A stretch of 9,398 nucleotides of DNA, from NCBI GenBank assembly GCA_934130045.1, contig CAKOXI010000034.1, positions 1 through 9,398 of the forward strand, read 5' to 3'. The first letter of the stretch is position 1, and the number at the start of each line of letters is the position of its first letter. A program made the position numbers and the translations under genes. This document shows, piece after piece, positions 1 to 6,809 of the stretch. The DNA comes from an uncultured Bacilli bacterium (GTDB lineage Bacteria; Bacillota_I; Bacilli_A; RF39; UBA660). The notes beneath the pieces were generated by a model. The model was not told where the DNA came from and made no database searches. It saw nothing but the letters and a program-made list of their open reading frames with translations.

Positions 1-37
1 TTTATTCTTTCTTCATAATTTAATTTTGACATATAAA

Positions 38-68
38 AACCTCGTTTCTATGTCCAAGAAACGGGGTT
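38..68 (-). terminator. Rho-independent terminator after the Nudix gene
   Basis: The arms 38-49 and 57-68 pair over 12 positions with one G-T wobble around a 7-nt loop (50-56). On the minus strand the stem is followed by a T-rich tract (TTTTTAT). It starts 7 bases after the Nudix stop codon, so it should end the ezrA-Nudix transcript. Positions 1-37 downstream hold nothing I can support. Confidence 0.9.
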
Positions 69-75
69 CATATCA

Positions 76-615
76 TTATTTATCTAATTTTTTATGTAAT
101 ATTTGAAAAAGTTTTTCATGTTCAACTGTGCATGGCACGTATTCAGGATCATTATTTTTGAATATTTGTTCTAAATACTCATAATATACATATTTAATAT
201 CTGTTAATTCAGAGAATTGTAACTTTGTATTTTCAACATCAAGATCAATTTTGACTAAAAACACGTCATCAATTACATGAAGTAAATGTTCCTTATAAGG
301 TTGATTTCTGTTTAATGTAAAAAGATACTCTATTTCTTCATCTTTTATAAATTGACCTAATTCTTCCTTTAATTCCCTTTTAACTGCATCAATACTTGAT
401 TCTCCACTCCTAACATGTCCTGCTACAGAAATTGCCCATAAATTTGGAAATGTTTCTTTTTTAGGATGCCTCTTTTGAACCAAAATTTCATTTTTACTAT
501 TTATAATCCAAACATGCACAGTTTTGTGATAATAACCATTTTCATATACTTCTTTTTTTGTTTTAATCATTCCTGTTTTATTACCATTTTTATCTAAAAC
601 ATCTAAGTATTCCAT
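76..615 (-). CDS. Nudix hydrolase (IPP-isomerase/YfcD-like)
   Basis: This is a 179-residue Nudix-family hydrolase. The full Nudix box G-x5-E-x7-REL-x-EE-x-G spans residues 67-89 (counted from the upstream Met), with the metal-binding RELKEELG core. The last box position is Gln rather than the usual hydrophobic residue. The N-terminal EYLDVLDKNGNKTG stretch and the VHVWIIN strand before the box resemble the IPP-isomerase/YfcD-like branch. These enzymes cleave nucleoside diphosphates linked to another moiety, but the substrate cannot be read from sequence. Two ATG codons lie in tandem (616-618, 613-615). The ribosome site GAGGTGA touches the first and sits 6 nt (from GAGG) before the second, so I prefer the second. 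It follows ezrA by about 25 bases with no terminator between, and is probably its operon partner. I see no promoter of its own. Confidence 0.85.
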   Translation of the reverse strand: MEYLDVLDKNGNKTGMIKTKKEVYENGYYHKTVHVWIINSKNEILVQKRHPKKETFPNLWAISVAGHVRSGESSIDAVKRELKEELGQFIKDEEIEYLFTLNRNQPYKEHLLHVIDDVFLVKIDLDVENTKLQFSELTDIKYVYYEYLEQIFKNNDPEYVPCTVEHEKLFQILHKKLDK

Positions 616-643
616 CATTCACCTCGAGTAAAATTATAATTGT

Positions 644-2362
644 TTATCTTTCTATTCCATATAAATTGGATAATTTATTATATATATCGGGTTCTACTTT
701 ATTTAGTGTATTTATTGTTAATTCTAATGATTTTTTGTATTCACCTTTATTAAATAAATTTTCAGAAACCGTAAGACGATTGTTTAAATCTTCTGTATTA
801 CTACGATATCTATTACCATAAACAATAGCCATTTCTGCAAATTTTGCAGTTTTGATTAATTCTTTTGTTCTACCATAAATTTTTAAAACTAAATCACGGG
901 CAGTATCTACTCTTGTATTTAAAACATCTATTGTTATTGGTTTTTTAGATAATTCTCGCATTATTTCCTTAACAGCTGACTGAGCTTCTCTTAATTCAAC
1001 AAAATATGATTTTGGTATAACAGGTAAATTATATTGTCGTAAGTAATTTTTAGAGTCTTTTAAAATGTTAGTAATTTCATCTAATTGTTCTCTTGCTCTT
1101 ACTTCATCTTCTCGCATACTACCTAATTCATTTAATACAGCATCTAGTCTATTTTCTATATCAACAAGTCTCTTGATTAAAGTTTCTATTTCTTTAGTTA
1201 ATTTAGAATAAGCGAATGTATTATTATTTGTATGGCTTATAAGTGTATTATAATCATCACTTAATAAATCAAAATCAGCCTTTATATTATTTAATTCTTC
1301 AACATTTTCATCAGATAAGTTATACAAATTTTTAACATTATCTATTGAATCAAATATTTCGCGCAATAAATTTCCAATTTTATTTATCTTATTCTCTAAT
1401 TTTTCTTTTGCTTCATCATATACATTTTTTGTTACTTTTTCTTTTTCAAAATCATTAAATAATGATTCAAAGTATTCATGCAAAACTTTTAATTCTAATA
1501 AACTATCTTGAATATCCAATTCTTTAGCCCTAGATAAAATACTATCTATTTTTTTGTATGCTTCATCTATATTATATTCTATATTTAAATAATCAAGTGG
1601 AAATCCTTTAGCAGATAATTTTTTATATGTCTCACCTATTTCAACAATTTTTTTAGGTAAAATACTTGTTGCTAATAAAACAATTGATGGCAATTCTAAA
1701 ACTACAATTTCCATGTGTTTCAACATATCATCTATTGAACTTACTAATTCACTGATTTCTGTATAATCATTATTTTCCATTAGTAATTCAAATTTTTCAA
1801 AACTTTTAGCAATAATTTCAAATTGTTTAAATGTGCATTCTGCATATTCTCCGTAACTTTCTTTTTCATTATTAAATTTTTGGTATATTTCACGGTATTT
1901 TGCTTTTAATTTAGTAATAATTGCTCTATTTTTTTCCTCACTGTTTGTTATATCTTTTATTTCATTAAGAAGAAATTCTGAATTAGTTCTTACCTTATAA
2001 ATTTCCATTTCCAATTTTGCAATTTTATACATAGTTGCTTTATGATCTAATTGAGATAATGAATATTCAGTTTCAATTATCATATCAGTTATTTTAGGAA
2101 TTTGAACATTTTTAATATTTTCAAGTCTTTCCTTCCAATCATTATACATAACTTCCATTTTCTCATTTTTTAAATATGATTCTACTTTTGCAAGTTCTGG
2201 AATTATTGGAGTACTATCCAAAACATTTTTTTCAACTTCTAATTTATCTATCAAATCTTTCATTTTTTTATTTTTTGAATTTTGTAATATATTTAAAACA
2301 ACGACAATAAGGATTATAGCAATAATAACTAATGTAATAATTGTTAAAGCCACACTATCCAT
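644..2362 (-). CDS. ezrA: Septation ring formation regulator EzrA
   Basis: This is a 572-residue membrane-anchored coiled-coil protein matching EzrA in length (about 560-575) and architecture. A single N-terminal transmembrane segment (about residues 4-24) has a short outside end and a Lys-rich cytoplasmic flank. A long, almost wholly helical region of acidic and basic heptads follows, corresponding to the spectrin-like repeats of EzrA. Near the C-terminus the motif GNRYR (about 516-520) matches the conserved patch known to matter for EzrA at midcell. In Bacilli EzrA interacts with FtsZ, limits extra Z-rings and links division to wall synthesis. Its place beside rpsD and near tyrS matches the Bacillus gene neighbourhood. 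The start is fixed by AGAGGTGG at 2367-2374, four bases before ATG. The Nudix gene follows closely. Confidence 0.93.
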   Translation of the reverse strand: MDSVALTIITLVIIAIILIVVVLNILQNSKNKKMKDLIDKLEVEKNVLDSTPIIPELAKVESYLKNEKMEVMYNDWKERLENIKNVQIPKITDMIIETEYSLSQLDHKATMYKIAKLEMEIYKVRTNSEFLLNEIKDITNSEEKNRAIITKLKAKYREIYQKFNNEKESYGEYAECTFKQFEIIAKSFEKFELLMENNDYTEISELVSSIDDMLKHMEIVVLELPSIVLLATSILPKKIVEIGETYKKLSAKGFPLDYLNIEYNIDEAYKKIDSILSRAKELDIQDSLLELKVLHEYFESLFNDFEKEKVTKNVYDEAKEKLENKINKIGNLLREIFDSIDNVKNLYNLSDENVEELNNIKADFDLLSDDYNTLISHTNNNTFAYSKLTKEIETLIKRLVDIENRLDAVLNELGSMREDEVRAREQLDEITNILKDSKNYLRQYNLPVIPKSYFVELREAQSAVKEIMRELSKKPITIDVLNTRVDTARDLVLKIYGRTKELIKTAKFAEMAIVYGNRYRSNTEDLNNRLTVSENLFNKGEYKKSLELTINTLNKVEPDIYNKLSNLYGIER

Positions 2363-2381
2363 ACTACCACCTCTATTATAT

Positions 2382-2390
2382 ATAATATCA
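2382..2390 (-). promoter_or_regulatory. Possible extended -10 promoter for ezrA
   Basis: The minus strand reads TGATATTAT, an extended -10 of the TG-n-TATTAT form, just upstream of the ezrA ribosome site. No recognisable -35 box sits 16-18 bases further up, where the DNA is a run of A on this strand. The untranslated leader would be very short. This is tentative because the region is so AT-rich that such matches arise easily. Confidence 0.35.
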
Positions 2391-2471
2391 TACTTTTTTG
2401 TTTTTTTTGCATTTTTTTTACATTTTTTGACTTTTTTATGTTTTTATAATCATATCAATTGTAATTTTGTA

Positions 2472-2500
2472 TTGACTTATAAGGATAAACATACTATAAT
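2472..2500 (+). promoter_or_regulatory. Sigma-A promoter of rpsD
   Basis: TTGACT (2472-2477) and TATAAT (2495-2500) are separated by exactly 17 bases, a near-perfect vegetative promoter. Transcription should start near 2505-2508, giving an untranslated leader of about 165 bases before rpsD. The 2391-2471 stretch upstream is T-rich and holds no gene. Confidence 0.88.
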
Positions 2501-2520
2501 ATTGATTGCGTATTCATCTA

Positions 2521-2612
2521 GCAGCATGTTTTGAAAATTGTAATGTGTTTATTACCTTTAGGGGTTATTGGTACCTTTTGCTGCAAAGCGAAAATATTAA
2601 AATAAACACCCT
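2521..2612 (+). promoter_or_regulatory. Candidate S4 autoregulatory leader of rpsD (pseudoknot)
   Basis: Two helices cross each other. GCAGCA (2521-2526) pairs with TGCTGC (2579-2584), while GTGTTTATT (2545-2553) pairs over nine bases with AATAAACAC (2601-2609). This gives an H-type pseudoknot. Inside it TACC (2553-2556) can pair with GGTA (2570-2573), competing at one base, and AGGG (2560-2563) could alternatively pair with CCCT (2609-2612). No intrinsic terminator lies between the fold and the gene, so control would most likely be of translation initiation. S4 is known to repress rpsD through a structured leader in Bacillus subtilis. Assigning this fold to that role is inference from position and pairing. 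Confidence 0.65.
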
Positions 2613-2673
2613 ATGATTTGGCAAAATAAAAGTTTGATGGTAAGCATATTAATATATGAGAGGAGAAAAGATT

Positions 2674-3276
2674 ATGGCAAGATATACTGGACCTATGTAT
2701 AGAAAATCAAGAAGACTTGGATTTTCAGTATTAGAAACTGGTAAAGAATTAGCTAAAAAACCTACTGTTCCAGGACAACATGGTACAAGTAGAGGAAAAA
2801 AATTATCTAACTACGGAGCTCAATTACAAGAAAAACAAAAAGTTAGATTTATGTATGGTTTAACTGAAAAACAATTCAGAAAAACATTTGAAGAAGCAGG
2901 AAAATTAAAAGGAGTTCATGGTGAAGATTTCTTAAAATTACTAGAAAGTCGTTTAGATAATTTAGTATATAGAATCGGTTTTTCTACTACAAGAAAAGGT
3001 GCTAGACAATTAGTAAATCATGGACATATTACTGTAAATGGTAAAAAAGTTAATATTCCATCATACAGATGTAAACCTGGTGATGTTATTGCAGTTAAAG
3101 ATAATGCTAAAGATTTAGTTATTATTAAATCATCACTAGAAGCAATTAATAATCATGTTGAATTTATAACTTATGATGAAAATAAAATGGCTGGTACTTA
3201 CGTAAGATATCCAGAACGTAGTGAGTTAAATGCTGATATTAATGAATCATTCATAGTTGAATTCTATAATAGATAA
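2674..3276 (+). CDS. rpsD: 30S ribosomal protein S4
   Basis: This is a 200-residue S4, the same length as Bacillus S4. It begins with the family-typical MARYTGPMYR, and the N-terminal RNA-binding region contains PGQHG (33-37) and the conserved KLSNYGAQLQEKQK. The S4 RNA-binding domain runs from about residue 91 to 155 and includes ESRLDNLVYR and ARQLVNHGHI. The end, PERSEL...ESFIVEFYNR, is canonical. The only cysteine lies in the S4 domain, so this is the zinc-free form. S4 is a primary 16S rRNA binder that nucleates 30S assembly and is usually its own repressor. The start is ATG 2674, with AGGAG at 2661-2665 eight bases upstream. An earlier in-frame ATG at 2656 overlaps that ribosome site and would add six residues foreign to the family. 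It has its own promoter and terminator. Confidence 0.98.
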   Translation: MARYTGPMYRKSRRLGFSVLETGKELAKKPTVPGQHGTSRGKKLSNYGAQLQEKQKVRFMYGLTEKQFRKTFEEAGKLKGVHGEDFLKLLESRLDNLVYRIGFSTTRKGARQLVNHGHITVNGKKVNIPSYRCKPGDVIAVKDNAKDLVIIKSSLEAINNHVEFITYDENKMAGTYVRYPERSELNADINESFIVEFYNR

Positions 3277-3304
3277 AATCAGAAAAATTTTTCTGATTTT
3301 TTTT
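3276..3304 (+). terminator. Rho-independent terminator of rpsD
   Basis: A perfect inverted repeat, 3276-3287 against 3288-3299 (core ATCAG/CTGAT), is followed by five more T residues. The first base overlaps the last base of the rpsD TAA stop. The central A and T run would form the loop in practice. Confidence 0.92.
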
Positions 3305-3314
3305 GTTTTAAAAT

Positions 3315-3343
3315 TCGACATAATGTGATAAAATGATTATATA
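3315..3343 (+). promoter_or_regulatory. Promoter of the M23 peptidase gene
   Basis: Two overlapping readings are possible. TCGACA (3315-3320) and TATATT (3338-3343) are 17 bases apart. Alternatively TGATAAAAT (3326-3334) is an extended -10 without a good -35. Either lies between the rpsD terminator and the gene's ribosome site, so the gene has its own transcript. I cannot decide which is used. Confidence 0.55.
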
Positions 3344-3358
3344 TTAGGAGGGATATTT

Positions 3359-4576
3359 TTGAAAAGAGCATTTGGTATAATATGTATAATAATTTTACTA
3401 TTACCATATTTCTATATTCCTAGTTTAAATGTATCAGGAAAAACTTTAGGTGATTTAAGAAAAGAATTAGAATCAACAATTCAAGATTTACAAAATACTA
3501 ATAATGAAAAAAATTTAACACAAGAACAAATCAATACTGCAAAGCAAAATATTATCTCAATAAATAATACAATTTCTGAAATAAATGGGCAAATAATTCA
3601 ATTAACAAGTGAAATTGAAGAATTAAATACCCAAATAAAAACTAAAGATGAAGAAATAAAAAAAATAGTTAATTTTTTACAAATTGCTAATGGTGAATCA
3701 GCTTACCTAGAATATACATTTGGAGCTAAAGATTTTACAGATTTTATATATAGAGCTGCGGTATCTGAGCAACTTGCTAATTATAATAATAAACTTATTG
3801 ATGAATATAATGGACTAATTTCTGAAAAGGAGGAAAAGCAAACTTCTTTAAATACCGAAAAACAAAATCTTGCTAATAAACAAATTGAATTAGAAGGCGA
3901 GATTGAAAAATTAGGTAATAAAATTAATGAACTTGAATCTGAATCACTTGATTTAAGTGATTCTATCGAAACACAAAAAGAAATTATTAAAATGTATGAA
4001 GAAAAAGGCTGTAAAGATGATGAGCAAACAAATTCATGTGGTAGAGATGCATTGCCACCTGATACAGCATTTTGGAGACCACTTACCCATGGATATATTA
4101 GCAGTAATTATGGCTATAGAACATATTGGATTAATGGCGGATATAAAAGTGATTTCCATGCTGGTGTTGATACTGGAGTTGATGGCGGTACCCCAATATA
4201 TGCAACTGCAAACGGAACAGTAGCATCAATTACTAGATATGCATCATGTGGTGGAAACTATGTTTATATACATCATTTAGTTAACGGTAAATATTATACA
4301 AGTCTTTATATGCATATGAGGGATATATACGTTAATGTTGGAGATACAGTAACTAAAAATACCGTTATCGGTACAGTTGGTGGAAACCCTTATATCGAAT
4401 ATTGGGACTCTTGTTCTACTGGATCACACTTACATTTTACAATGTTCTATGGACGAGTCGGTGTTGACTACTATGCTTGGGGAAGTAGCTACTATGCTAA
4501 TAGAGTTGACCCAAGAGTACTTGTAAATTTTCCAGCTTTAGGCAGTAGTTTTTCTGATAGATTATCTAAATATTAG
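3359..4576 (+). CDS. Exported coiled-coil M23 metallopeptidase (EnvC/PcsB-type architecture)
   Basis: This is a 405-residue probable peptidoglycan hydrolase. An N-terminal signal segment (KR, then hydrophobic residues 4-22, with cleavage plausible near residue 27) is followed by a long coiled coil (about 28-215). That coil is interrupted by the FGAKDFTDFIYRAAVSEQL stretch that such N-terminal domains often carry. The C-terminal LytM/M23 domain (about 238-390) keeps zinc ligands H267 and D271 (HxxxD) and H359 of HLH (357-359), plus the accessory H319 in YMHM. By analogy with EnvC and PcsB, the coil may restrain or recruit the enzyme at the division site. Four cysteines (218, 227, 297, 352) lie in the exported part. 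The start is TTG, set by AGGAGGG at 3346-3352 six bases upstream. It lies between two terminators, hence a single-gene unit. Confidence 0.88.
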   Translation: MKRAFGIICIIILLLPYFYIPSLNVSGKTLGDLRKELESTIQDLQNTNNEKNLTQEQINTAKQNIISINNTISEINGQIIQLTSEIEELNTQIKTKDEEIKKIVNFLQIANGESAYLEYTFGAKDFTDFIYRAAVSEQLANYNNKLIDEYNGLISEKEEKQTSLNTEKQNLANKQIELEGEIEKLGNKINELESESLDLSDSIETQKEIIKMYEEKGCKDDEQTNSCGRDALPPDTAFWRPLTHGYISSNYGYRTYWINGGYKSDFHAGVDTGVDGGTPIYATANGTVASITRYASCGGNYVYIHHLVNGKYYTSLYMHMRDIYVNVGDTVTKNTVIGTVGGNPYIEYWDSCSTGSHLHFTMFYGRVGVDYYAWGSSYYANRVDPRVLVNFPALGSSFSDRLSKY

Positions 4577-4578
4577 TA

Positions 4579-4614
4579 AAAAAAATATATTTGAAAAATC
4601 AAATATATTTTTTT
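4579..4614. terminator. Bidirectional terminator shared by the M23 gene and tyrS
   Basis: A perfect 16-bp stem (4579-4594 with 4599-4614) closes an AAAA loop. Only one G-C pair is present, near the loop. Each strand ends the stem in seven T residues, so it can serve both converging genes. It begins 2 bases after the M23 stop and ends 1 base before the tyrS stop. Confidence 0.87.
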
Positions 4615-4615
4615 A

Positions 4616-5842
4616 TTATATAAATTTACCTATATAATATTTTTTCTTTCCACGTCTAATTACTAATATATTTTCTTCAATTGCTTTTGTTTTAGTAATA
4701 ATTTCTGATTCATCTAAATATTTATCACTATTTATAGTAATTGAACCTGCAGTAATAAATTCTCTAGCTTCTCTTTTACTAGTTGCTATTTTATTATTTA
4801 CGAGTAAATCAATTAATGGTAATTCTTCTTTTATTTCAAAATTTGGAACATCTTTAAATCCATCATTTATTTCATCTAAACTTAAATTTTTAATATTACC
4901 ACTAAATAATGCTTCACTTATTTTAACTGCCTTATTATATTCTTCTTCACCGTGTAAAAAAGTTATCACCTCATGAGCCAAAGTTTTTTGAGCAATTCTC
5001 TTTTCAGGCATTTTATTATGTTCTAATTCTATATTTTCTATTTCTTCCTTTGTTAAAAAAGTTAATTTTTTCAAATAATCAATAACACATAAATCACTAG
5101 AATTAATTAAATATTGATATAGTTCATATGATGATGTTTTATTTTTATCAAGCCATAAAGCATTACCTTCCGTTTTACCAAATTTTAATCCGTTTGCATC
5201 TAAAACTAAAGGCATTGTCATACCATATAATTCAGTATCTATTTTTTTTCTAGCAAGTTCAATACCTGTTGTAATGTTTCCCCATTGATCAGATCCTGCA
5301 ACTTCTAATGTAACACCATATTTTTCATATAAATGAACAAAATCTAATCCTTGTAAAATTGTATAGGCAAATTCACAAAATGTTATTCCACTTTCAAGTC
5401 TTCTATTAATAATATCTTTATCAAGCATATAATTTACATTTATATATTTACCATAATCTCTTAAAAAATCGATTGTATTTATATCTTTAATCCAATCATA
5501 ATTATTTACAACCTCAAAACCAAAAATTTCTTTAGCTTGCTTAGTTAAACTTTCTACATTTTTTAAAACCTGTTCTTTAGTTATCATTTGTCTTTCACTA
5601 GATGGTTTAGGATCTCCAATAAGTCCTGTTGCCCCACCTATTAAAAGAATTGGCTTATGTCCAGCACGTGATAAACGATTAGCAATTAAAAAACTTGAAA
5701 AATGACCTATATGCATAGAATCAGCTGTTGGATCTGTTCCGATATAAAAAGTTAATTTTTCATTATTTAGTTTATTTTCAAGCTCAGGACTACTTATATC
5801 TTTAATTAATCCTCTCCACTTTAAATCTTCAAACAAAGTCAT
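4616..5842 (-). CDS. tyrS: Tyrosyl-tRNA synthetase
   Basis: This is a 408-residue class I aminoacyl-tRNA synthetase that charges tRNA-Tyr in the cytoplasm. The HIGH signature is intact at residues 44-47 (SMHIGH). The tyrosine pocket is represented by YIGTDPTADS, by FAYTILQGLDF (158-168) and by GSDQWGNIT (183-191). The KMSKS loop has the KFGKT form (220-224) usual for bacterial TyrRS. An S4-like tRNA-binding domain (about 342-400) closes the protein. I start at ATG 5840-5842 because it lies 6 bases after GGAGG and gives the expected N-terminus MTLFEDLKWRG. An in-frame GTG at 5855-5857 would sit inside the ribosome site. The ATG lies one base after the deoC stop, so translation is probably coupled. 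Transcription is under the upstream tyrosine T-box. Confidence 0.98.
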   Translation of the reverse strand: MTLFEDLKWRGLIKDISSPELENKLNNEKLTFYIGTDPTADSMHIGHFSSFLIANRLSRAGHKPILLIGGATGLIGDPKPSSERQMITKEQVLKNVESLTKQAKEIFGFEVVNNYDWIKDINTIDFLRDYGKYINVNYMLDKDIINRRLESGITFCEFAYTILQGLDFVHLYEKYGVTLEVAGSDQWGNITTGIELARKKIDTELYGMTMPLVLDANGLKFGKTEGNALWLDKNKTSSYELYQYLINSSDLCVIDYLKKLTFLTKEEIENIELEHNKMPEKRIAQKTLAHEVITFLHGEEEYNKAVKISEALFSGNIKNLSLDEINDGFKDVPNFEIKEELPLIDLLVNNKIATSKREAREFITAGSITINSDKYLDESEIITKTKAIEENILVIRRGKKKYYIGKFI

Positions 5843-5843
5843 A

Positions 5844-6518
5844 TTACTCCTCCTCACATTTACAATTTTTATTGTTACAGCTATTCATTATTTCAATACC
5901 ACTGCTAGTACCTAATCTAGTTGCACCTGCTTCAATAAAGCTAGTAGCATCACTATAGTTTTTTATTCCACCACTTGCTTTAACTTCTAAATAATCCATT
6001 TTATGTTCATTTATTATTTTCATATCTTCTAGTGAAACACCTCTAGTACCGAATCCTGTTGAAGTTTTAATAAAATTTACAAATGTTTCATTACAAATTT
6101 CAGTCATTTTAGCAATTTCTTCTTCAGTTAAATAACACGTTTCAATTATTATTTTTAAAATTTTACCATCAATTGAATCACGTATTGTTTCTATTTCTTT
6201 TTTTACATAATCATACTTTTTATCCTTTAATGCACCAATATTAATAACCATATCAATTTCATCTGCACCATTTTGAATAGCGTTTATTGCTTCAAATTCT
6301 TTTACATCTGTTGTATTTTGACCTAACGGAAAACCTATAACCGTACAAACAGCTATATTAGTATCCTTTAATAGTTCACTAGCTAATTTGACATAATATG
6401 GATTAACACAAACGGATGCAAATCCATATTCTACCGCCTCATTACATAATTTTTCAATATTTTCTTTTGTTGTATATGGTTTTAAATTTGTATGATCAAT
6501 ATATTTGTTTAGTTCCAT
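5844..6518 (-). CDS. deoC: Deoxyribose-phosphate aldolase
   Basis: This is a 224-residue class I aldolase of the DeoC family (usual length about 215-225). It cleaves 2-deoxyribose 5-phosphate to glyceraldehyde 3-phosphate and acetaldehyde in deoxynucleoside breakdown. The start MELNKYIDHTNLKP is typical. The Schiff-base lysine is K151 in FIKTSTGF, and the catalytic D89 (EIDMVIN) and K180 (VKASGGI) are present, so it should be active. A short Cys-rich tail after residue 211 (Cys214, 219, 221, ending in three Glu) is not part of the family core; its last codons form the tyrS ribosome site. AAGGAGG at 6526-6532, 7 bases upstream, fixes the start. It is the first gene after the tyrosine T-box. 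No other deo or nucleoside genes are nearby, so its link to tyrosine sensing is unexplained. Confidence 0.97.
   Translation of the reverse strand: MELNKYIDHTNLKPYTTKENIEKLCNEAVEYGFASVCVNPYYVKLASELLKDTNIAVCTVIGFPLGQNTTDVKEFEAINAIQNGADEIDMVINIGALKDKKYDYVKKEIETIRDSIDGKILKIIIETCYLTEEEIAKMTEICNETFVNFIKTSTGFGTRGVSLEDMKIINEHKMDYLEVKASGGIKNYSDATSFIEAGATRLGTSSGIEIMNSCNNKNCKCEEE
5847..5855 (-). promoter_or_regulatory. tyrS ribosome binding site encoded by the last deoC codons
   Basis: The three final Glu codons of deoC read GAGGAGGAG and supply the GGAGG (5849-5853) for tyrS, 6 bases before its ATG. The deoC stop (5844-5846) lies between the site and the start. This arrangement decides the tyrS start and favours translational coupling. 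Confidence 0.85.
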
Positions 6519-6536
6519 AAAAATTCCTCCTTAATT

Positions 6537-6598
6537 AAAAAAAATCTCTACTATATAAGGGCGAATTATCGCGGTACCACCTTATTTCATAAAGATTT
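6537..6598 (-). terminator. T-box intrinsic terminator enclosing the antiterminator
   Basis: On the minus strand 6598-6580 can pair with 6560-6542 in a 19-position helix with two mismatches and two G-U wobbles. It runs straight into an eight-T tract (6537-6544). The AAGG/CCTT pairs are shared with the antiterminator, and the T-box bulge lies inside the loop. This is not the usual mutually exclusive arrangement. The T tract makes termination credible, but the pairing is AT-rich. Confidence 0.6.
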
Positions 6599-6717
6599 TA
6601 TGCACTTTAACTTTTATCGCAAGTTTACGTTTTAGCTCCAAATATGTAATTCATTATTTACTCTTGTCTAATTTGCATCAACCATTAGATTTCTAAGTTC
6701 AATTATAAATAACTACT
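6557..6717 (-). promoter_or_regulatory. Tyrosine T-box leader (tRNA-sensing riboswitch) of deoC-tyrS
   Basis: Stem I is complete. AGTA (6714-6717) faces GAA (6650-6652) to make the loop-E motif. Helix 6706-6712/6654-6660 leads to an AGAAA bulge (6690-6694). The apical helix 6684-6689/6667-6672 carries an 11-nt loop with GATG (GNUG motif). The specifier is TAC at 6646-6648, in the usual GAA-N-codon-A context, meaning tyrosine. The T-box AAGGTGGTACCGCG is at 6570-6583. The antiterminator pairs AAGG with CCTT and GCG with CGC, leaving TGGTACC bulged. UGGU fits the ACCA end of tRNA-Tyr, whose discriminator base is A. A Stem-III-like hairpin is at 6588-6602. Uncharged tRNA-Tyr should bind and allow expression of both genes. 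Confidence 0.95.
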
Positions 6718-6754
6718 TATTATTATTCAACACTAAATATTTTTAACATAATTA

Positions 6755-6804
6755 TGATTTATTCTATTTGCTATAATTAATATTTCGTTTAATCAAATAA
6801 ATCA
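6755..6804 (-). other. 5' hairpin at the start of the T-box transcript
   Basis: TGATTTATT (6796-6804) pairs over nine bases with AATAAATCA (6755-6763). An upper seven-pair helix (6789-6795 with 6774-6780, one G-U) closes an 8-nt loop, with a ten-base bulge on the 3' side only. It lies before Stem I and begins about where transcription should start. A 5'-end stabilising hairpin is one possibility; it is not a standard T-box element. Confidence 0.5.
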
Positions 6805-6809
6805 CTATA

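Noticed and set aside
2427..2450. TTGACT and TATAAT on the plus strand upstream of rpsD
   Set aside because: The spacer is only 12 bases, so they cannot act together; the 2472-2500 pair has the correct 17-base spacing.
2646..2655. Palindrome ATATTAATAT just before the rpsD ribosome site
   Set aside because: It is a pure A/T 10-mer in a very AT-rich region, expected by chance; no second copy or other support.
3957..4223. Plus-strand 88-codon open frame within the M23 gene
   Set aside because: It overlaps the conserved peptidase frame entirely, lacks a ribosome site and has a composition typical of a shifted frame.
5843..5857. GTG start for tyrS giving five extra residues
   Set aside because: The GTG and following codons are themselves the ribosome site, and the extra residues do not belong to the TyrRS N-terminus.
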